64,000 bases of DNA from UMGS1590 sp963558655 (GTDB lineage Bacteria; Bacillota; Peptococcia; Peptococcales; Peptococcaceae): positions 104,926-168,925 of the forward strand of contig CAUWHJ010000002.1 in NCBI GenBank assembly GCA_963558655.1, written 5' to 3'. This document shows positions 53,494 through 61,995 of this stretch, piece after piece. A program made the position numbers and the translations under genes. Under the pieces are notes generated by a model, which did no database searches, was not told the DNA's origin, and saw only the letters and a list, made by a program, of their open reading frames with translations. Every line of letters starts with the position of its first letter. Position 1 is the stretch's first letter.

Positions 53494-55303
53494 CTTTCTC
53501 GCCCTCCGTTTTAACTTTTGGTTCATACATTTTTTCCATTTGCAAATTATAGCCAAAAAGAAAGGATGCCCCTAATGGCTTATTCAATTCTTCAGGTGAA
53601 AGTCCCAAATCATCCAGTAACGCACAGATGTGTTCCAATTCTTTATGATAAAAGTTTTGCAAACCAAATGGTAATTTTTCTAAATATGGAACACGTATTT
53701 TTTCATAGATAATATCACTCATAGAATAAGGTTTTTGTTTAAACGAACTCATTTGTCTTATCGCATTTGTTGTTCGCTGAGTTTCCTCATTATAAGTATC
53801 TTTTTCAATTTTTTCATAGACAGCCAAAAGGCGTCCAAATAAATAACTTCTATCTTTGAGATGATCCTCTAATGCCATCTGCCGTTCCTCCCCACGTTCA
53901 TATTCATATTTATTCAATACAGCACACGCAACAAATACTATCGTCAACCAAATAGATCGCTCATATGCCATCGGCATTGATGCCCGATTAACCAATGCAC
54001 GCAAAATATCTGCAGGAATTTTTGCACGATTAACACGACACTCAACCAAACGCTGCATCTGTTGCCGCATCACGCGATCATCTGTTTTTAGATAATTACC
54101 TTGTTGAGTGCCAAACGCACAATTAACAATCTGCCACAGCGATGGCGATTGAATCCCAAAGCGACCATTATACCAACAACAATGTGCATCCCAATCATGT
54201 AATCGTTGTAAAAAATCGGAACCCAGCAATTCATTATAATATGTTAAGGCCAAGCGCCCACTTGTCGCTGCATCAAAGGCTGCTATAACAACTTCCTCAC
54301 TCGTCACCGAACGTTCTGCCTGACTACTTAACTCTTCCTGGTAGCCTGCCAATGCCTTCTGTAAAGCACGACCATAATCAGACGGCTCATAAGCCACTTC
54401 TGTATGTTGGTGGTCTAAAAAAGGCAACATCAACCCTGGTAATTTTTTTCCATTTGGATTCCAACAAATAAATGTGCGACCACCATACACTGCTGTTGCA
54501 CCTTGGTTAACAATCAACCATCGCAGCGCATTATGTGCTTTTTGTGAAGCCTCATAGCCAATTTCAACCGCTTGTGAGGCATCCGTAAACCTTCCTAGAT
54601 AGGTAAACCACTTTGTATCATTTGAAGAAATCAATTTAGCATTGCCATGCGTTGGCACAATCCCCTTTTGATGCTGTATAGCCGGCTGAGTATGTTGACC
54701 CGTAACCATACAAAAGCCTGTTTCATCATCTGCGCTTATTTCATTATAATAGTCAATAAATGCTTGAAATAACGTTACATCTCGCCAACATTGTTCCGGT
54801 TTGCTTGGATCATCTTCAAGCACACTCCAACACACCAATAATTTTTCTTTTTTTGCATGCCCCTCAGCATCCAACTCTACAAGACCACTTTGATTCAAAT
54901 CAGAAAGAATAGTCCCCGTTTTCACATAATGTAAAATGGGGATCAATTTTGGGTGAGTATGTTTTGACAACGCCCATTTTTCCAGCTGGTTAATATACGC
55001 CTGATATTTGTCTTTATTGTACGGCACCAAATACCCCAACTGATCACACAATGGGTGAGCACAAACGCCACTGGTTCGTCCAGCAGAACTTTCCGTTACA
55101 GGAATAATTATTTTCTGTGCATCTTTAGCAAATTCCGATGCTGAAACAAAAGTTCCATCTTCATCTAATGTAATCTGTATGGCCGCACTTGTCACCACAT
55201 GAGAGATTGGCGGCAGCACCATCTTTCCTTCTTCATATTTACCAACCCAGCCATTTTTTTCCAAAAAATCATAGGTCTGCACTGCTTTTTGCAACAAGCC
55301 CAC
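53486..55303 (-). CDS. cas8c: Cas8c (Csd1), large Cascade subunit
   Basis: 605 residues, typical of Csd1. It begins MGLLQKAVQTYDFLEKNGWVG and carries CMVTGQHTQPAIQHQKGI and SSNDTKWFTYLGR, the blocks conserved in this family. It recognises the PAM and recruits Cas3. An internal start in I-C cas8 genes can also yield the small subunit Cas11; that was not resolved here. Confidence 0.95.
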   Translation of the reverse strand: MGLLQKAVQTYDFLEKNGWVGKYEEGKMVLPPISHVVTSAAIQITLDEDGTFVSASEFAKDAQKIIIPVTESSAGRTSGVCAHPLCDQLGYLVPYNKDKYQAYINQLEKWALSKHTHPKLIPILHYVKTGTILSDLNQSGLVELDAEGHAKKEKLLVCWSVLEDDPSKPEQCWRDVTLFQAFIDYYNEISADDETGFCMVTGQHTQPAIQHQKGIVPTHGNAKLISSNDTKWFTYLGRFTDASQAVEIGYEASQKAHNALRWLIVNQGATAVYGGRTFICWNPNGKKLPGLMLPFLDHQHTEVAYEPSDYGRALQKALAGYQEELSSQAERSVTSEEVVIAAFDAATSGRLALTYYNELLGSDFLQRLHDWDAHCCWYNGRFGIQSPSLWQIVNCAFGTQQGNYLKTDDRVMRQQMQRLVECRVNRAKIPADILRALVNRASMPMAYERSIWLTIVFVACAVLNKYEYERGEERQMALEDHLKDRSYLFGRLLAVYEKIEKDTYNEETQRTTNAIRQMSSFKQKPYSMSDIIYEKIRVPYLEKLPFGLQNFYHKELEHICALLDDLGLSPEELNKPLGASFLFGYNLQMEKMYEPKVKTEGEKDE

Positions 55304-55304
55304 C

Positions 55305-56039
55305 TTACCTCACCTCCTCAAATTCGGCCAATCCACTAAAATTCTCTCTATTTTTACCGAAAGGCTTCATTTCCATTTCACGCACTGCTTTTTGCAACGG
55401 ACAATCTTCTGGTCGCGGAAAAGTAATAATGCCATTTTTCATCACTGGCTGCCAAAAGCGCACTGTCATTTTATTTTTCGTTTCTTCCGAATAAGCTTCA
55501 TCCGCATAAGTAATGCCATGATACATTAAACCAAAAGAAATCTCCGCTAAATCATCATATGCACCTTTCCCTTCACCAAATCGACAAGGCACTACATACC
55601 CTTGACATTCTCGCGTGCCTAGAAAAATATCTCGTCTACCACCTTTTCGAATCATCTTTTTAGCAATTTCATGATGCTTATTCTCATTGCGATCATTAGA
55701 CAACTCAGGTCGATTGTCATTCCACTCAAAATGCGCTCGCACTTGATAACGTATATCTTTTAAGTATGAATAAAATGCCAAATCATTACCACCATCAAAC
55801 TTTATCGGACGAATCCCCTTTGTCTCTGTCTGAATCAGATTTAAAACGCGAACTTCATCAATATACCAAATCAATGTTGGTTTCCAATATACAGACATTA
55901 AAATGCCTTTTAATGCTTCATACGTCGGCACATGATAAGAGTATTTTTCTCCGCCAATACGCATAGCTGGATCTGAAAATAATGCATAGTCGCCATACAC
56001 TTCGAATTCGACAATATTAGGATACACCGTATTTTTCAT
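55305..56039 (-). CDS. cas5: Cas5c (Cas5d), crRNA-processing nuclease
   Basis: 244 residues. RAMP fold with EFEVYGDYALFSDPAM, SYHVPTYEALKGIL and RYQVRAHFEWN. In type I-C, Cas5 itself cuts the repeat hairpin, leaving an 11-nt 5' handle. The ATG at 56039 has GGAGGTG in front. It is the first cas gene of the operon; the cas3 normally found upstream of it is missing. Confidence 0.95.
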   Translation of the reverse strand: MKNTVYPNIVEFEVYGDYALFSDPAMRIGGEKYSYHVPTYEALKGILMSVYWKPTLIWYIDEVRVLNLIQTETKGIRPIKFDGGNDLAFYSYLKDIRYQVRAHFEWNDNRPELSNDRNENKHHEIAKKMIRKGGRRDIFLGTRECQGYVVPCRFGEGKGAYDDLAEISFGLMYHGITYADEAYSEETKNKMTVRFWQPVMKNGIITFPRPEDCPLQKAVREMEMKPFGKNRENFSGLAEFEEVR

Positions 56040-56218
56040 TATCACACCTCCAAAACCTTCTAAATAACCATATTGACGATACTACAATCCTCATATACAT
56101 TTCAGATAAGAAAGTCACTTTTTATTAGAGCGAATCATTATCACTTTTATATTATTTTATCAGATTTTTCTAAAAAACAACAGATGCAAATCGAAATAGC
56201 ATTTACAAATTTTGCCTT

Positions 56219-56837
56219 GTCATCCACTCCCACCCCGTGTGGGGTGAGACCCGATTAATTGTGTTTGCGGTGCAAAATATACAGAAATATTTCAATCCAC
56301 TCACTCCGTATGGAGTAAGACTTTGGACCGCGACTGACAGGTTCTTGACTTATTACATTTCAATCCACTCACTCCGTATGGAGTGAGACGCCTCATAGTA
56401 CGCTTGCTTGATAACCCATTGCATTTCAATCCACTCACTCCGTATGGAGTGAGACTTGCCAAGGCTGTTTATGGCGACACAAGCCGCTGATTTCAATCCA
56501 CTCACTCCGTATGGAGTGAGACTGAGTTGATGATGTCGTTGCCACGGATGATGGCAATTTCAATCCACTCACTCCGTATGGAGTGAGACGCTTTTCTTAT
56601 TTTGCTACGAGGAGTGGCGTAAGTATTTCAATCCACTCACTCCGTATGGAGTGAGACGATCAACACCAGCTGCAAAGTAGTAACTAGTTGTATTTCAATC
56701 CACTCACTCCGTATGGAGTGAGACCTTTTCTTATTTTGCTACGAGGAGTGGCGTAAGTATTTCAATCCACTCACTCCGTATGGAGTGAGACTTTTAACCC
56801 ATCTTCACCGATTTTCAGTTGTGATTTCAATCCACTC
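56219..56837 (-). CRISPR. type I-C-like CRISPR array 2, truncated and leaderless
   Basis: Eight intact copies of a 33-bp repeat (core CACTCCGTATGGAGTGAGAC) at 66-68 bp spacing from 56289 to 56791, preceded by a degenerate copy (56219-56250) with array 1's CCCCGTGTGGGG hairpin. The last repeat (56824-56837) stops after 14 bases. Orientation matches array 1, so the leader should be on the right, and that side is gone. One spacer appears twice (56590-56624 and 56725-56758). Positions 56040-56218 are AT-rich and hold the cas5 promoter region, not resolved. Confidence 0.95.
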
Positions 56838-56936
56838 AGCGCATGATACAGTGCACCCATTTATCTTACGTTTTGAAATTGACATATCTGTTGTACGCCA
56901 AAGCAGAAAATAACAAAGATATGGAGGTATACTGTA

Positions 56937-57305
56937 ATGTCAAAGTGGAAAAGTATTGCAATCAGCCAAGGACATATCCTTGCTGAATCGGCTAACGCAT
57001 ATAAAATAGCATTGCCGAAAAAAAGTGAGTATAAAAATTATTATTTTTGGCACCCTAAAAAGCTGGTACGCCCGAAAACCTATAAGGATAACTCAGATAT
57101 GTGCCTAAGCTACACGGATGAGTTTGTTTTTCACCTGATAAAAGACTTGCCAAAAATCGGGAAGACAAAAAAAGAGGACATAAGCGCGGCAGTGCTGCGA
57201 GACATCTTTTGGATGTACAATGAGTGTATCCCTTATGTCCACAAACCAGAGAAACTAAAACCTGTCCACATAGAGGCTGATCCGGAGTTGATTGATAATG
57301 AATGA
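56937..57305 (+). CDS. phage-type hypothetical protein (122 aa)
   Basis: I do not recognise the family. 122 residues, basic N-terminal half (YKNYYFWHPKKLVRPKTYKDN) and acidic tail (HIEADPELIDNE). GGAGG lies nine bases upstream of the ATG. It begins about 100 bases past the broken repeat of array 2, overlaps the helicase gene by 8 bases and so belongs to the helicase/IbrA/IbrB cassette. A TTGACA at 56879-56884 may be part of its promoter, but no good -10 follows. Confidence 0.75.
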   Translation: MSKWKSIAISQGHILAESANAYKIALPKKSEYKNYYFWHPKKLVRPKTYKDNSDMCLSYTDEFVFHLIKDLPKIGKTKKEDISAAVLRDIFWMYNECIPYVHKPEKLKPVHIEADPELIDNE

Positions 57306-58545
57306 TTGGAATGAACAACGTCAGCTGGAAGCGTTTGAAAAACTTTCCAGACTTAAAGTAGGCGCGCTATTTATGAGTATGGGCACTGGTAAGACAAAAG
57401 TCGCATTAGACCTCATTGCATCAAAAATGCACAAAATTGACTATGTGCTCTGGATTTGCCCTTGCAGCCTAAAATCTGAAATTGAAGCAGAGCGGCTTAA
57501 ATGGCATCCTGAGTTAGAGTTAGATATAGTCGGGTGTGAAAGCATTGGTCAAAGCGAGAGAATTTACTTAGATACTTTGCGTAAGGCTGAAAACTCCCGA
57601 ATGTTTATGGTCGTTGATGAAAGTTTGAAAATCAAAAACATAGCAGCTAAACGCACGAAACGCATATTAAATTTAGGAGATCATGCAGAATATAGGCTAA
57701 TACTTAATGGCACTCCCCTTACGCGTAACGTGTTGGACATCTACACTCAAATGCAGTTTCTTAGCCCTAAAATACTGAATATGAGCTATTCTGAGTACAA
57801 AGACACCTATTGTGAGTATTACACAAGTGGCAAGCTCAAGGGGAAAGTACGCAGCAACTGTAATGTCAAACATTTAGTGTCACTTATTGAGCCATACATA
57901 TTTGAATCAGAATTGAATCTTGATAAAGATAAGAACTATCATAGCGTATTATATTATGTTGACGAAGATGCGTATAGCGTCTACAAAGAAGAGTTGTTTT
58001 TAGAGTATTACGATGCGTTTGATGATGAACTAAATTTCTACGCTTTTTCTTCCAGATTGCAACACTGGTATTGCCAAACAGAACAAGCCAAAGCAGCCCT
58101 ACAATCTGTTATTGATGAAGTCGAAGGTAAAGTCATTGTGTTTGTTAAATATCTTGACAGCATCCCAGATGGTGCAATGTCAATTACCGGAGCAGTTCCA
58201 GAATACAAACGAAAAGATATTATCAACGCTTTTCGTGACGGTGAAACCAAGGCGCTTTACATCACTTATGGCTGTGGCTCATTTGGTCTAAACTTGCAGT
58301 TTTGCCATAATACTATATTTGCTGAGCAGATTTGGGATTATGCTAACATCGAGCAAGCGGAAGCGCGAACCTATCGTATCGGCCAAGGAAAAGACGTTGA
58401 CTATCACTACATCTTCTGCGGTAACAGTGGGCTGGAAGATAAAATAATTGAAAACATCAAGCGTAAAGGAAATTTACTACAAACGATGAAAGAAGAAATA
58501 CAGAGCACAAAAGGAGGTGTTAAGGAATGGGTAAAAAATATCTAA
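57298..58545 (+). CDS. phage SNF2-type DEAD-box helicase/translocase
   Basis: 415 residues. Walker A GALFMSMGTGKTKVALDL in part (~18-35), DEAH-like box VVDESLKIKN, motif III LILNGTPLT, and C-terminal motifs YITYGCGSFGLNLQF and IEQAEARTYRIGQGKDV, the last being the SNF2 signature. It lacks an HD nuclease domain, so it is not Cas3. Such short SNF2 proteins are common in phage replication or modification modules. The ATG at 57298 is preceded by GGAG. It overlaps the IbrA-like gene by 19 bases. Confidence 0.9.
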   Translation: MNDWNEQRQLEAFEKLSRLKVGALFMSMGTGKTKVALDLIASKMHKIDYVLWICPCSLKSEIEAERLKWHPELELDIVGCESIGQSERIYLDTLRKAENSRMFMVVDESLKIKNIAAKRTKRILNLGDHAEYRLILNGTPLTRNVLDIYTQMQFLSPKILNMSYSEYKDTYCEYYTSGKLKGKVRSNCNVKHLVSLIEPYIFESELNLDKDKNYHSVLYYVDEDAYSVYKEELFLEYYDAFDDELNFYAFSSRLQHWYCQTEQAKAALQSVIDEVEGKVIVFVKYLDSIPDGAMSITGAVPEYKRKDIINAFRDGETKALYITYGCGSFGLNLQFCHNTIFAEQIWDYANIEQAEARTYRIGQGKDVDYHYIFCGNSGLEDKIIENIKRKGNLLQTMKEEIQSTKGGVKEWVKNI

Positions 58546-59819
58546 ATGAGACTGTATACGAAGCCTCTACCCGCCGTGTCGAGTATTTATTTAATCATTT
58601 TGACCACATTTTAGTTGCCTTTTCCGGCGGCAAAGACAGTAGCGTTTGCCTTAATCTCTGCTACGATTATGCCAAAGAAAATGACCAGCTCAACAAGCTG
58701 GCAGTGTATCACTTGGACTATGAGGCGCAATATCAGATGACCACGAATTTTGTTGATGAAACATTTAAGCGCTTTTCTGATATAGACCGTTATTGGTTGT
58801 GCCTTCCGATGGCAGCACAATGCTGCTGTCGGATGGACGCGGGAACGTGGACCCCTTGGGACACAGATGCCAAGGATATTTGGGTCCGACAGATGCCAGA
58901 TTATGACTATGTGATAAATGAAAACAACTGTCCTTTTCCATTTACCAAAAACCAATCTGACTATGACGTGCAAGTTAACTTTGGAAAATGGTATGCCTCC
59001 ACGCACGGAAAGGCCGCCATTGTTATTGGTATTCGCGCCACCGAAAGTCTCAATAGATATTCAACTGTAAAAAATGCACATATCAACAACTATGCTGGCC
59101 ATCGTTGGATGACATCAGTTAATGCTTTAACCGTTAATGCATATCCTATTTACGATTGGGAGACGCAGGATATATGGACCTACACCGCCAGATTTGACAA
59201 GCCTTATAACAAGCTGTACGACTTATACTATCAAGCCGGACTTAACATTGACCAGATGCGTGTAGCCAGCCCATTTAATGATGCTGCCGCTGCTACGCTT
59301 TCCCTTTATCGCACCATTGATCCAAATAGTTGGGGCAAGATGGTTGGTCGGGTCAATGGCGTTAATTTTACCAGCATCTATGGTGGCACTACTGCGATGG
59401 GATGGAAAACCATTAAAAAGCCATCACATTTCACATGGAAAGAATACTGCTATTTTTTGCTGGATACACTCGATGAAAAAACTCGTGACCACTATCTCGA
59501 AAAACTCAATACATCTATTAAATTCTGGCAAGAAAAAGGTGGGGTATTGGAAGATGACACCATCGAAACACTCTCCAAAGAAGGTGCGGCGTTTACGGAT
59601 AAAGGGCATACCAGCAAAACATCTAAAAAACGCGTAGTGGCTTTCCCTGATTATCCAGATGACACAATGGCTAAAAAATTTAAGGAAGTACCATCCTACA
59701 AACGGATGTGCATCTGTATTATCAAGAATGATTACTACTGCAAATATATGGGCTTTGCCCAAACAAAGAAAGAATTGGAAAAGCGTAAGCGCGCCATTGA
59801 AATGTACAAAAATTTATGA
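58527..59819 (+). CDS. IbrA-like PAPS-reductase-family protein (DUF3440)
   Basis: 430 residues. N-type PP-loop AFSGGKDSSVCLNL (~31-44), a cysteine cluster QCCCRMDAGTW (~97), GIRATESLNR (~175) and a C-terminal region with a CICIIKNDYYCKYMG cysteine group. The match is to the DUF3440 PAPS reductase/sulfotransferase group that includes IbrA of E. coli, usually paired with a ParB-like IbrB as here. The reaction is unknown; PP-loop enzymes adenylate or thiolate their substrate. A full AAAGGAGGTG site precedes the ATG. Confidence 0.88.
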   Translation: MGKKYLNETVYEASTRRVEYLFNHFDHILVAFSGGKDSSVCLNLCYDYAKENDQLNKLAVYHLDYEAQYQMTTNFVDETFKRFSDIDRYWLCLPMAAQCCCRMDAGTWTPWDTDAKDIWVRQMPDYDYVINENNCPFPFTKNQSDYDVQVNFGKWYASTHGKAAIVIGIRATESLNRYSTVKNAHINNYAGHRWMTSVNALTVNAYPIYDWETQDIWTYTARFDKPYNKLYDLYYQAGLNIDQMRVASPFNDAAAATLSLYRTIDPNSWGKMVGRVNGVNFTSIYGGTTAMGWKTIKKPSHFTWKEYCYFLLDTLDEKTRDHYLEKLNTSIKFWQEKGGVLEDDTIETLSKEGAAFTDKGHTSKTSKKRVVAFPDYPDDTMAKKFKEVPSYKRMCICIIKNDYYCKYMGFAQTKKELEKRKRAIEMYKNL

Positions 59820-59828
59820 GGTGAGAAT

Positions 59829-60329
59829 ATGACTAGCCCTGTATATAATGTTAAACCTGTGCCAATAGAAAAAATACGTGCTAATGCCTATAATCCGAAC
59901 ACCGTAGCACCACCAGAAATGAAGCTACTCTATAAATCAATCTTAGAAGATGGGTACACCATGCCTATCGTATGCTATTACCTCGCAAACGAAGATGTGT
60001 ATGAAATTGTTGATGGTTTCCACCGCTATCGTGTCATGCTGGAACACAAAGACATCTATGACCGTGAAAACGGCTGCATGCCTGTTGTCGTAATAGACAA
60101 AGATTTGTCTAATCGTATGGCAAGCACCATCCGACACAATCGTGCGAGAGGATCACATAGCATTGAGCTGATGACCAACATTGTAGCAGACCTCGTTGAG
60201 AGCGGGATGTCTGATGCATGGATTATGAAAAATATCGGTATGGATGCGGAAGAGCTGTTGCGCCTTAAACAAATCAGCGGATTGGCAGCGCTTTTTAAGG
60301 ATAAAAACTTTTCTCATGCATGGGAATAA
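59829..60329 (+). CDS. IbrB-like ParB/sulfiredoxin-fold protein
   Basis: 166 residues. ParB-N/Srx fold: PVPIEKIRANAYNPN, then IVDGFHRYRVML (the GxHR nucleotide-binding motif) and IRHNRARGSHSIELM, characteristic of IbrB. It starts 9 bases after the IbrA-like gene. Together they resemble phage-borne pairs proposed to modify DNA or regulate gene expression; neither has a settled biochemical role. Confidence 0.88.
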   Translation: MTSPVYNVKPVPIEKIRANAYNPNTVAPPEMKLLYKSILEDGYTMPIVCYYLANEDVYEIVDGFHRYRVMLEHKDIYDRENGCMPVVVIDKDLSNRMASTIRHNRARGSHSIELMTNIVADLVESGMSDAWIMKNIGMDAEELLRLKQISGLAALFKDKNFSHAWE

Positions 60330-60333
60330 AAAA

Positions 60334-60358
60334 AGGACGTCATCAAACGTGACGTCCT
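60334..60358. terminator. bidirectional terminator between convergent prophage operons
   Basis: Perfect stem AGGACGTCA / TGACGTCCT with a seven-base loop, T-run on the minus side, AAATTT on the plus side. Confidence 0.85.
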
Positions 60359-60393
60359 AAATTTATGGTTAAAATTCGTATCTAATATCGTTC

Positions 60394-60936
60394 TCAGTCC
60401 CACATATGCTTATCAACAAACGCCTTATTTGCAGCTTCATATTTTTCCGCAACAGTTTGCCAGCTATCAATATCATTCAACAACATTTCCATGTGTTCTT
60501 TGCCAATTTGACTAATCTCAAAGTTTTCTTTATCAGCATCTTTTTTGAGTTTGAGATACAACGCAGCGATAGGATATTTTTCAAGCATCTCTTTAATGTT
60601 GTATTGAGGTTTTGGCCCCACGCCCATACCACCGTATCCTTCGTGGTTTTCGTCAAATTCAAAAGACGCTTCAAGGTTATATTTCCAATCGGCCAATTCA
60701 TCCATGGCTTTTTCTATCTCTACCAGCCCTGGAATGCTCTCGATACGTTTGCGTCTTTCTTCCACGCGACGTCGTTCTTCATCACGTTTCTGAGCAAAAT
60801 AAGCAAGGATTTCCGGTTTTGCGGCCACAATCATTTCAAATTCTTCCTTGCTAGGTTTATTAAAAATACGAATCTTGTTATTATCATTAGGGCTTGGAGT
60901 AATGTGAAAGTGTTTAATCATTTCTTCAATTGACAT
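60394..60936 (-). CDS. prophage hypothetical protein (180 aa), charged coiled-coil
   Basis: No family recognised. 180 residues. After an N-terminal segment with KPSKEEFEMIVAAKPEILAYF (a pattern seen in phage proteins) there is a highly charged helix (RDEERRRVEERRKRIE, ~70-85), then acidic helices. Third gene of the repressor operon. Confidence 0.72.
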   Translation of the reverse strand: MSIEEMIKHFHITPSPNDNNKIRIFNKPSKEEFEMIVAAKPEILAYFAQKRDEERRRVEERRKRIESIPGLVEIEKAMDELADWKYNLEASFEFDENHEGYGGMGVGPKPQYNIKEMLEKYPIAALYLKLKKDADKENFEISQIGKEHMEMLLNDIDSWQTVAEKYEAANKAFVDKHMWD

Positions 60937-60954
60937 AATAAATCCCCCTTACAC

Positions 60955-61299
60955 TCACCATTGCCATACATACTGTCTACCATCCATTACTACTGCATCT
61001 GGTTCTACTTCTATATAATATTCCCTGCCTGGAGTGATACCAAACGTTTCGTTGAGTTTACGATCCCCAAATGGGTATCTCTTAATTCCACGAGGGGAAC
61101 GCCAGCTCCTGAAAATACGCGCTTTGACCGCATATTCCTTTTTGATTCCGAGTACGATTTTAAGCCCACCTCTTGGCTCTTGAGTATTTTCCCATTTTTC
61201 TCCTTCTTCAATTTCAAGTACCTGTCCACTCATGATAAGCAGACCAGATATTGATGTTACTTCACAAAGAGGTTTTCCAATAGATTCCTTATTAAGCAT
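60955..61299 (-). CDS. prophage hypothetical protein (114 aa)
   Basis: No family recognised. 114 residues from the ATG at 61299, which has GGAGGAG upstream; the longer frame to 61365 overlaps the regulator. Beta-rich, with LIMSGQVLEIEEGEKW and YYIEVEPDAVVMDGRQY. It lies between the regulator and the charged protein, 18-19 bases from each, so it is cotranscribed. Confidence 0.72.
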   Translation of the reverse strand: MLNKESIGKPLCEVTSISGLLIMSGQVLEIEEGEKWENTQEPRGGLKIVLGIKKEYAVKARIFRSWRSPRGIKRYPFGDRKLNETFGITPGREYYIEVEPDAVVMDGRQYVWQW

Positions 61300-61318
61300 T
61301 TTAATTCTCCTCCATTTA

Positions 61319-61855
61319 TTACGGCTCAAAACCGCCTTTATCTCTATATTCTTCAATGATTTCATCCCAATTTTCAGGATGATCTTGTAGTTTCTTCAAA
61401 TATTCTTTTGCAAGCTCACTACCATAGATTACCTGTTGTTCCATCAACCAATAATCTCTTGCCTTAGGATATTTTTCCATGACACTTAGCGGATTAGGAC
61501 CTTCGCCTTCATTATCAGATAAAATTTCATCAAGTCTTATAGTATCTTCGTGATTAAAAACCTCATCAACAGCAGCAATAAACTCTTCATATCCTTCTAT
61601 TTGTTTTGGATCGAAAGCAGGGTTCGCTACAACTTCATTTAACGGTACAAAGTAATAATCCGGTATTTCGCTGCGATCTATCTCCAATAACGGTAAAGAC
61701 TTCTCAATTTCTGCCACAGAAAATGGATTTTGATTATGCCTTTTCAACGACAACGTAGCAACCGATATGCCCAGCGCTTTAGCAAACTTTGTATACGTTC
61801 CAAACTTTTCAATGATGCGTCCATCTAATTTCGAGAAATCATATTTAATAGCCAT
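61319..61855 (-). CDS. phage regulator with N-terminal helix-turn-helix (DUF739-like)
   Basis: 178 residues. The N-terminal ~65 residues form a DUF739-like helix-turn-helix (KLDGRIIEKFGTYTKFAKAL, then ISVATLSLKRHNQNPFSVAEI in outline); the rest is acidic with EEFIAAVDEVFNHEDTIR and the 'PENWDEIIEEYRDKGG' tail. AGGTGAG precedes ATG 61855. It is probably the repressor that binds the three 17-bp sites just upstream. The C-terminal part is unlike CI/LexA proteases, so induction may not go through RecA. Confidence 0.8.
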   Translation of the reverse strand: MAIKYDFSKLDGRIIEKFGTYTKFAKALGISVATLSLKRHNQNPFSVAEIEKSLPLLEIDRSEIPDYYFVPLNEVVANPAFDPKQIEGYEEFIAAVDEVFNHEDTIRLDEILSDNEGEGPNPLSVMEKYPKARDYWLMEQQVIYGSELAKEYLKKLQDHPENWDEIIEEYRDKGGFEP

Positions 61856-61875
61856 TTGCCTCACCTCTTGATTTA

Positions 61876-61904
61876 ATTATAGCACACTTTTTATCTGATG
61901 TAAA
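61876..61904 (-). promoter_or_regulatory. promoter of the prophage regulator operon
   Basis: Minus-strand TTTACA (61899-61904), 17-base spacer, TATAAT (61876-61881). The -35 box lies inside the first operator copy, so the regulator should control itself. Confidence 0.8.
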
Positions 61905-61946
61905 CAATTTTTATCTCAGACAAACACATTTTATTTCAGGTAAATA
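61890..61946. promoter_or_regulatory. three tandem operator-like 17-bp sites
   Basis: TTTATCTGATGTAAACA (61890-61906), TTTATCTCAGACAAACA (61910-61926) and TTTATTTCAGGTAAATA (61930-61946), spaced exactly 20 bp, two helical turns. They lie between the regulator promoter and the opposing plus-strand promoter, as in a phage genetic switch. Confidence 0.75.
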
Positions 61947-61960
61947 GTTTGCTTGGTCTG

Positions 61961-61989
61961 TTGACTTGTAAGATAGGCAGTGTTAAGAT
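61961..61989 (+). promoter_or_regulatory. promoter of the repeat-containing prophage RNA
   Basis: TTGACT (61961-61966), 17-base spacer, TAAGAT (61984-61989). The start would be near 61996. It faces away from the regulator, 15 bases beyond the third operator. Confidence 0.75.
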
Positions 61990-61995
61990 TAGAGC

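Noticed and set aside
57298..58545. Possible displaced Cas3 for the I-C system
   Set aside because: The protein has SNF2 motifs, including the Q-x-x-A-R-x-x-R-I-G-Q box, is only 415 residues and lacks the HD nuclease domain. It is on the opposite strand and in phage context.
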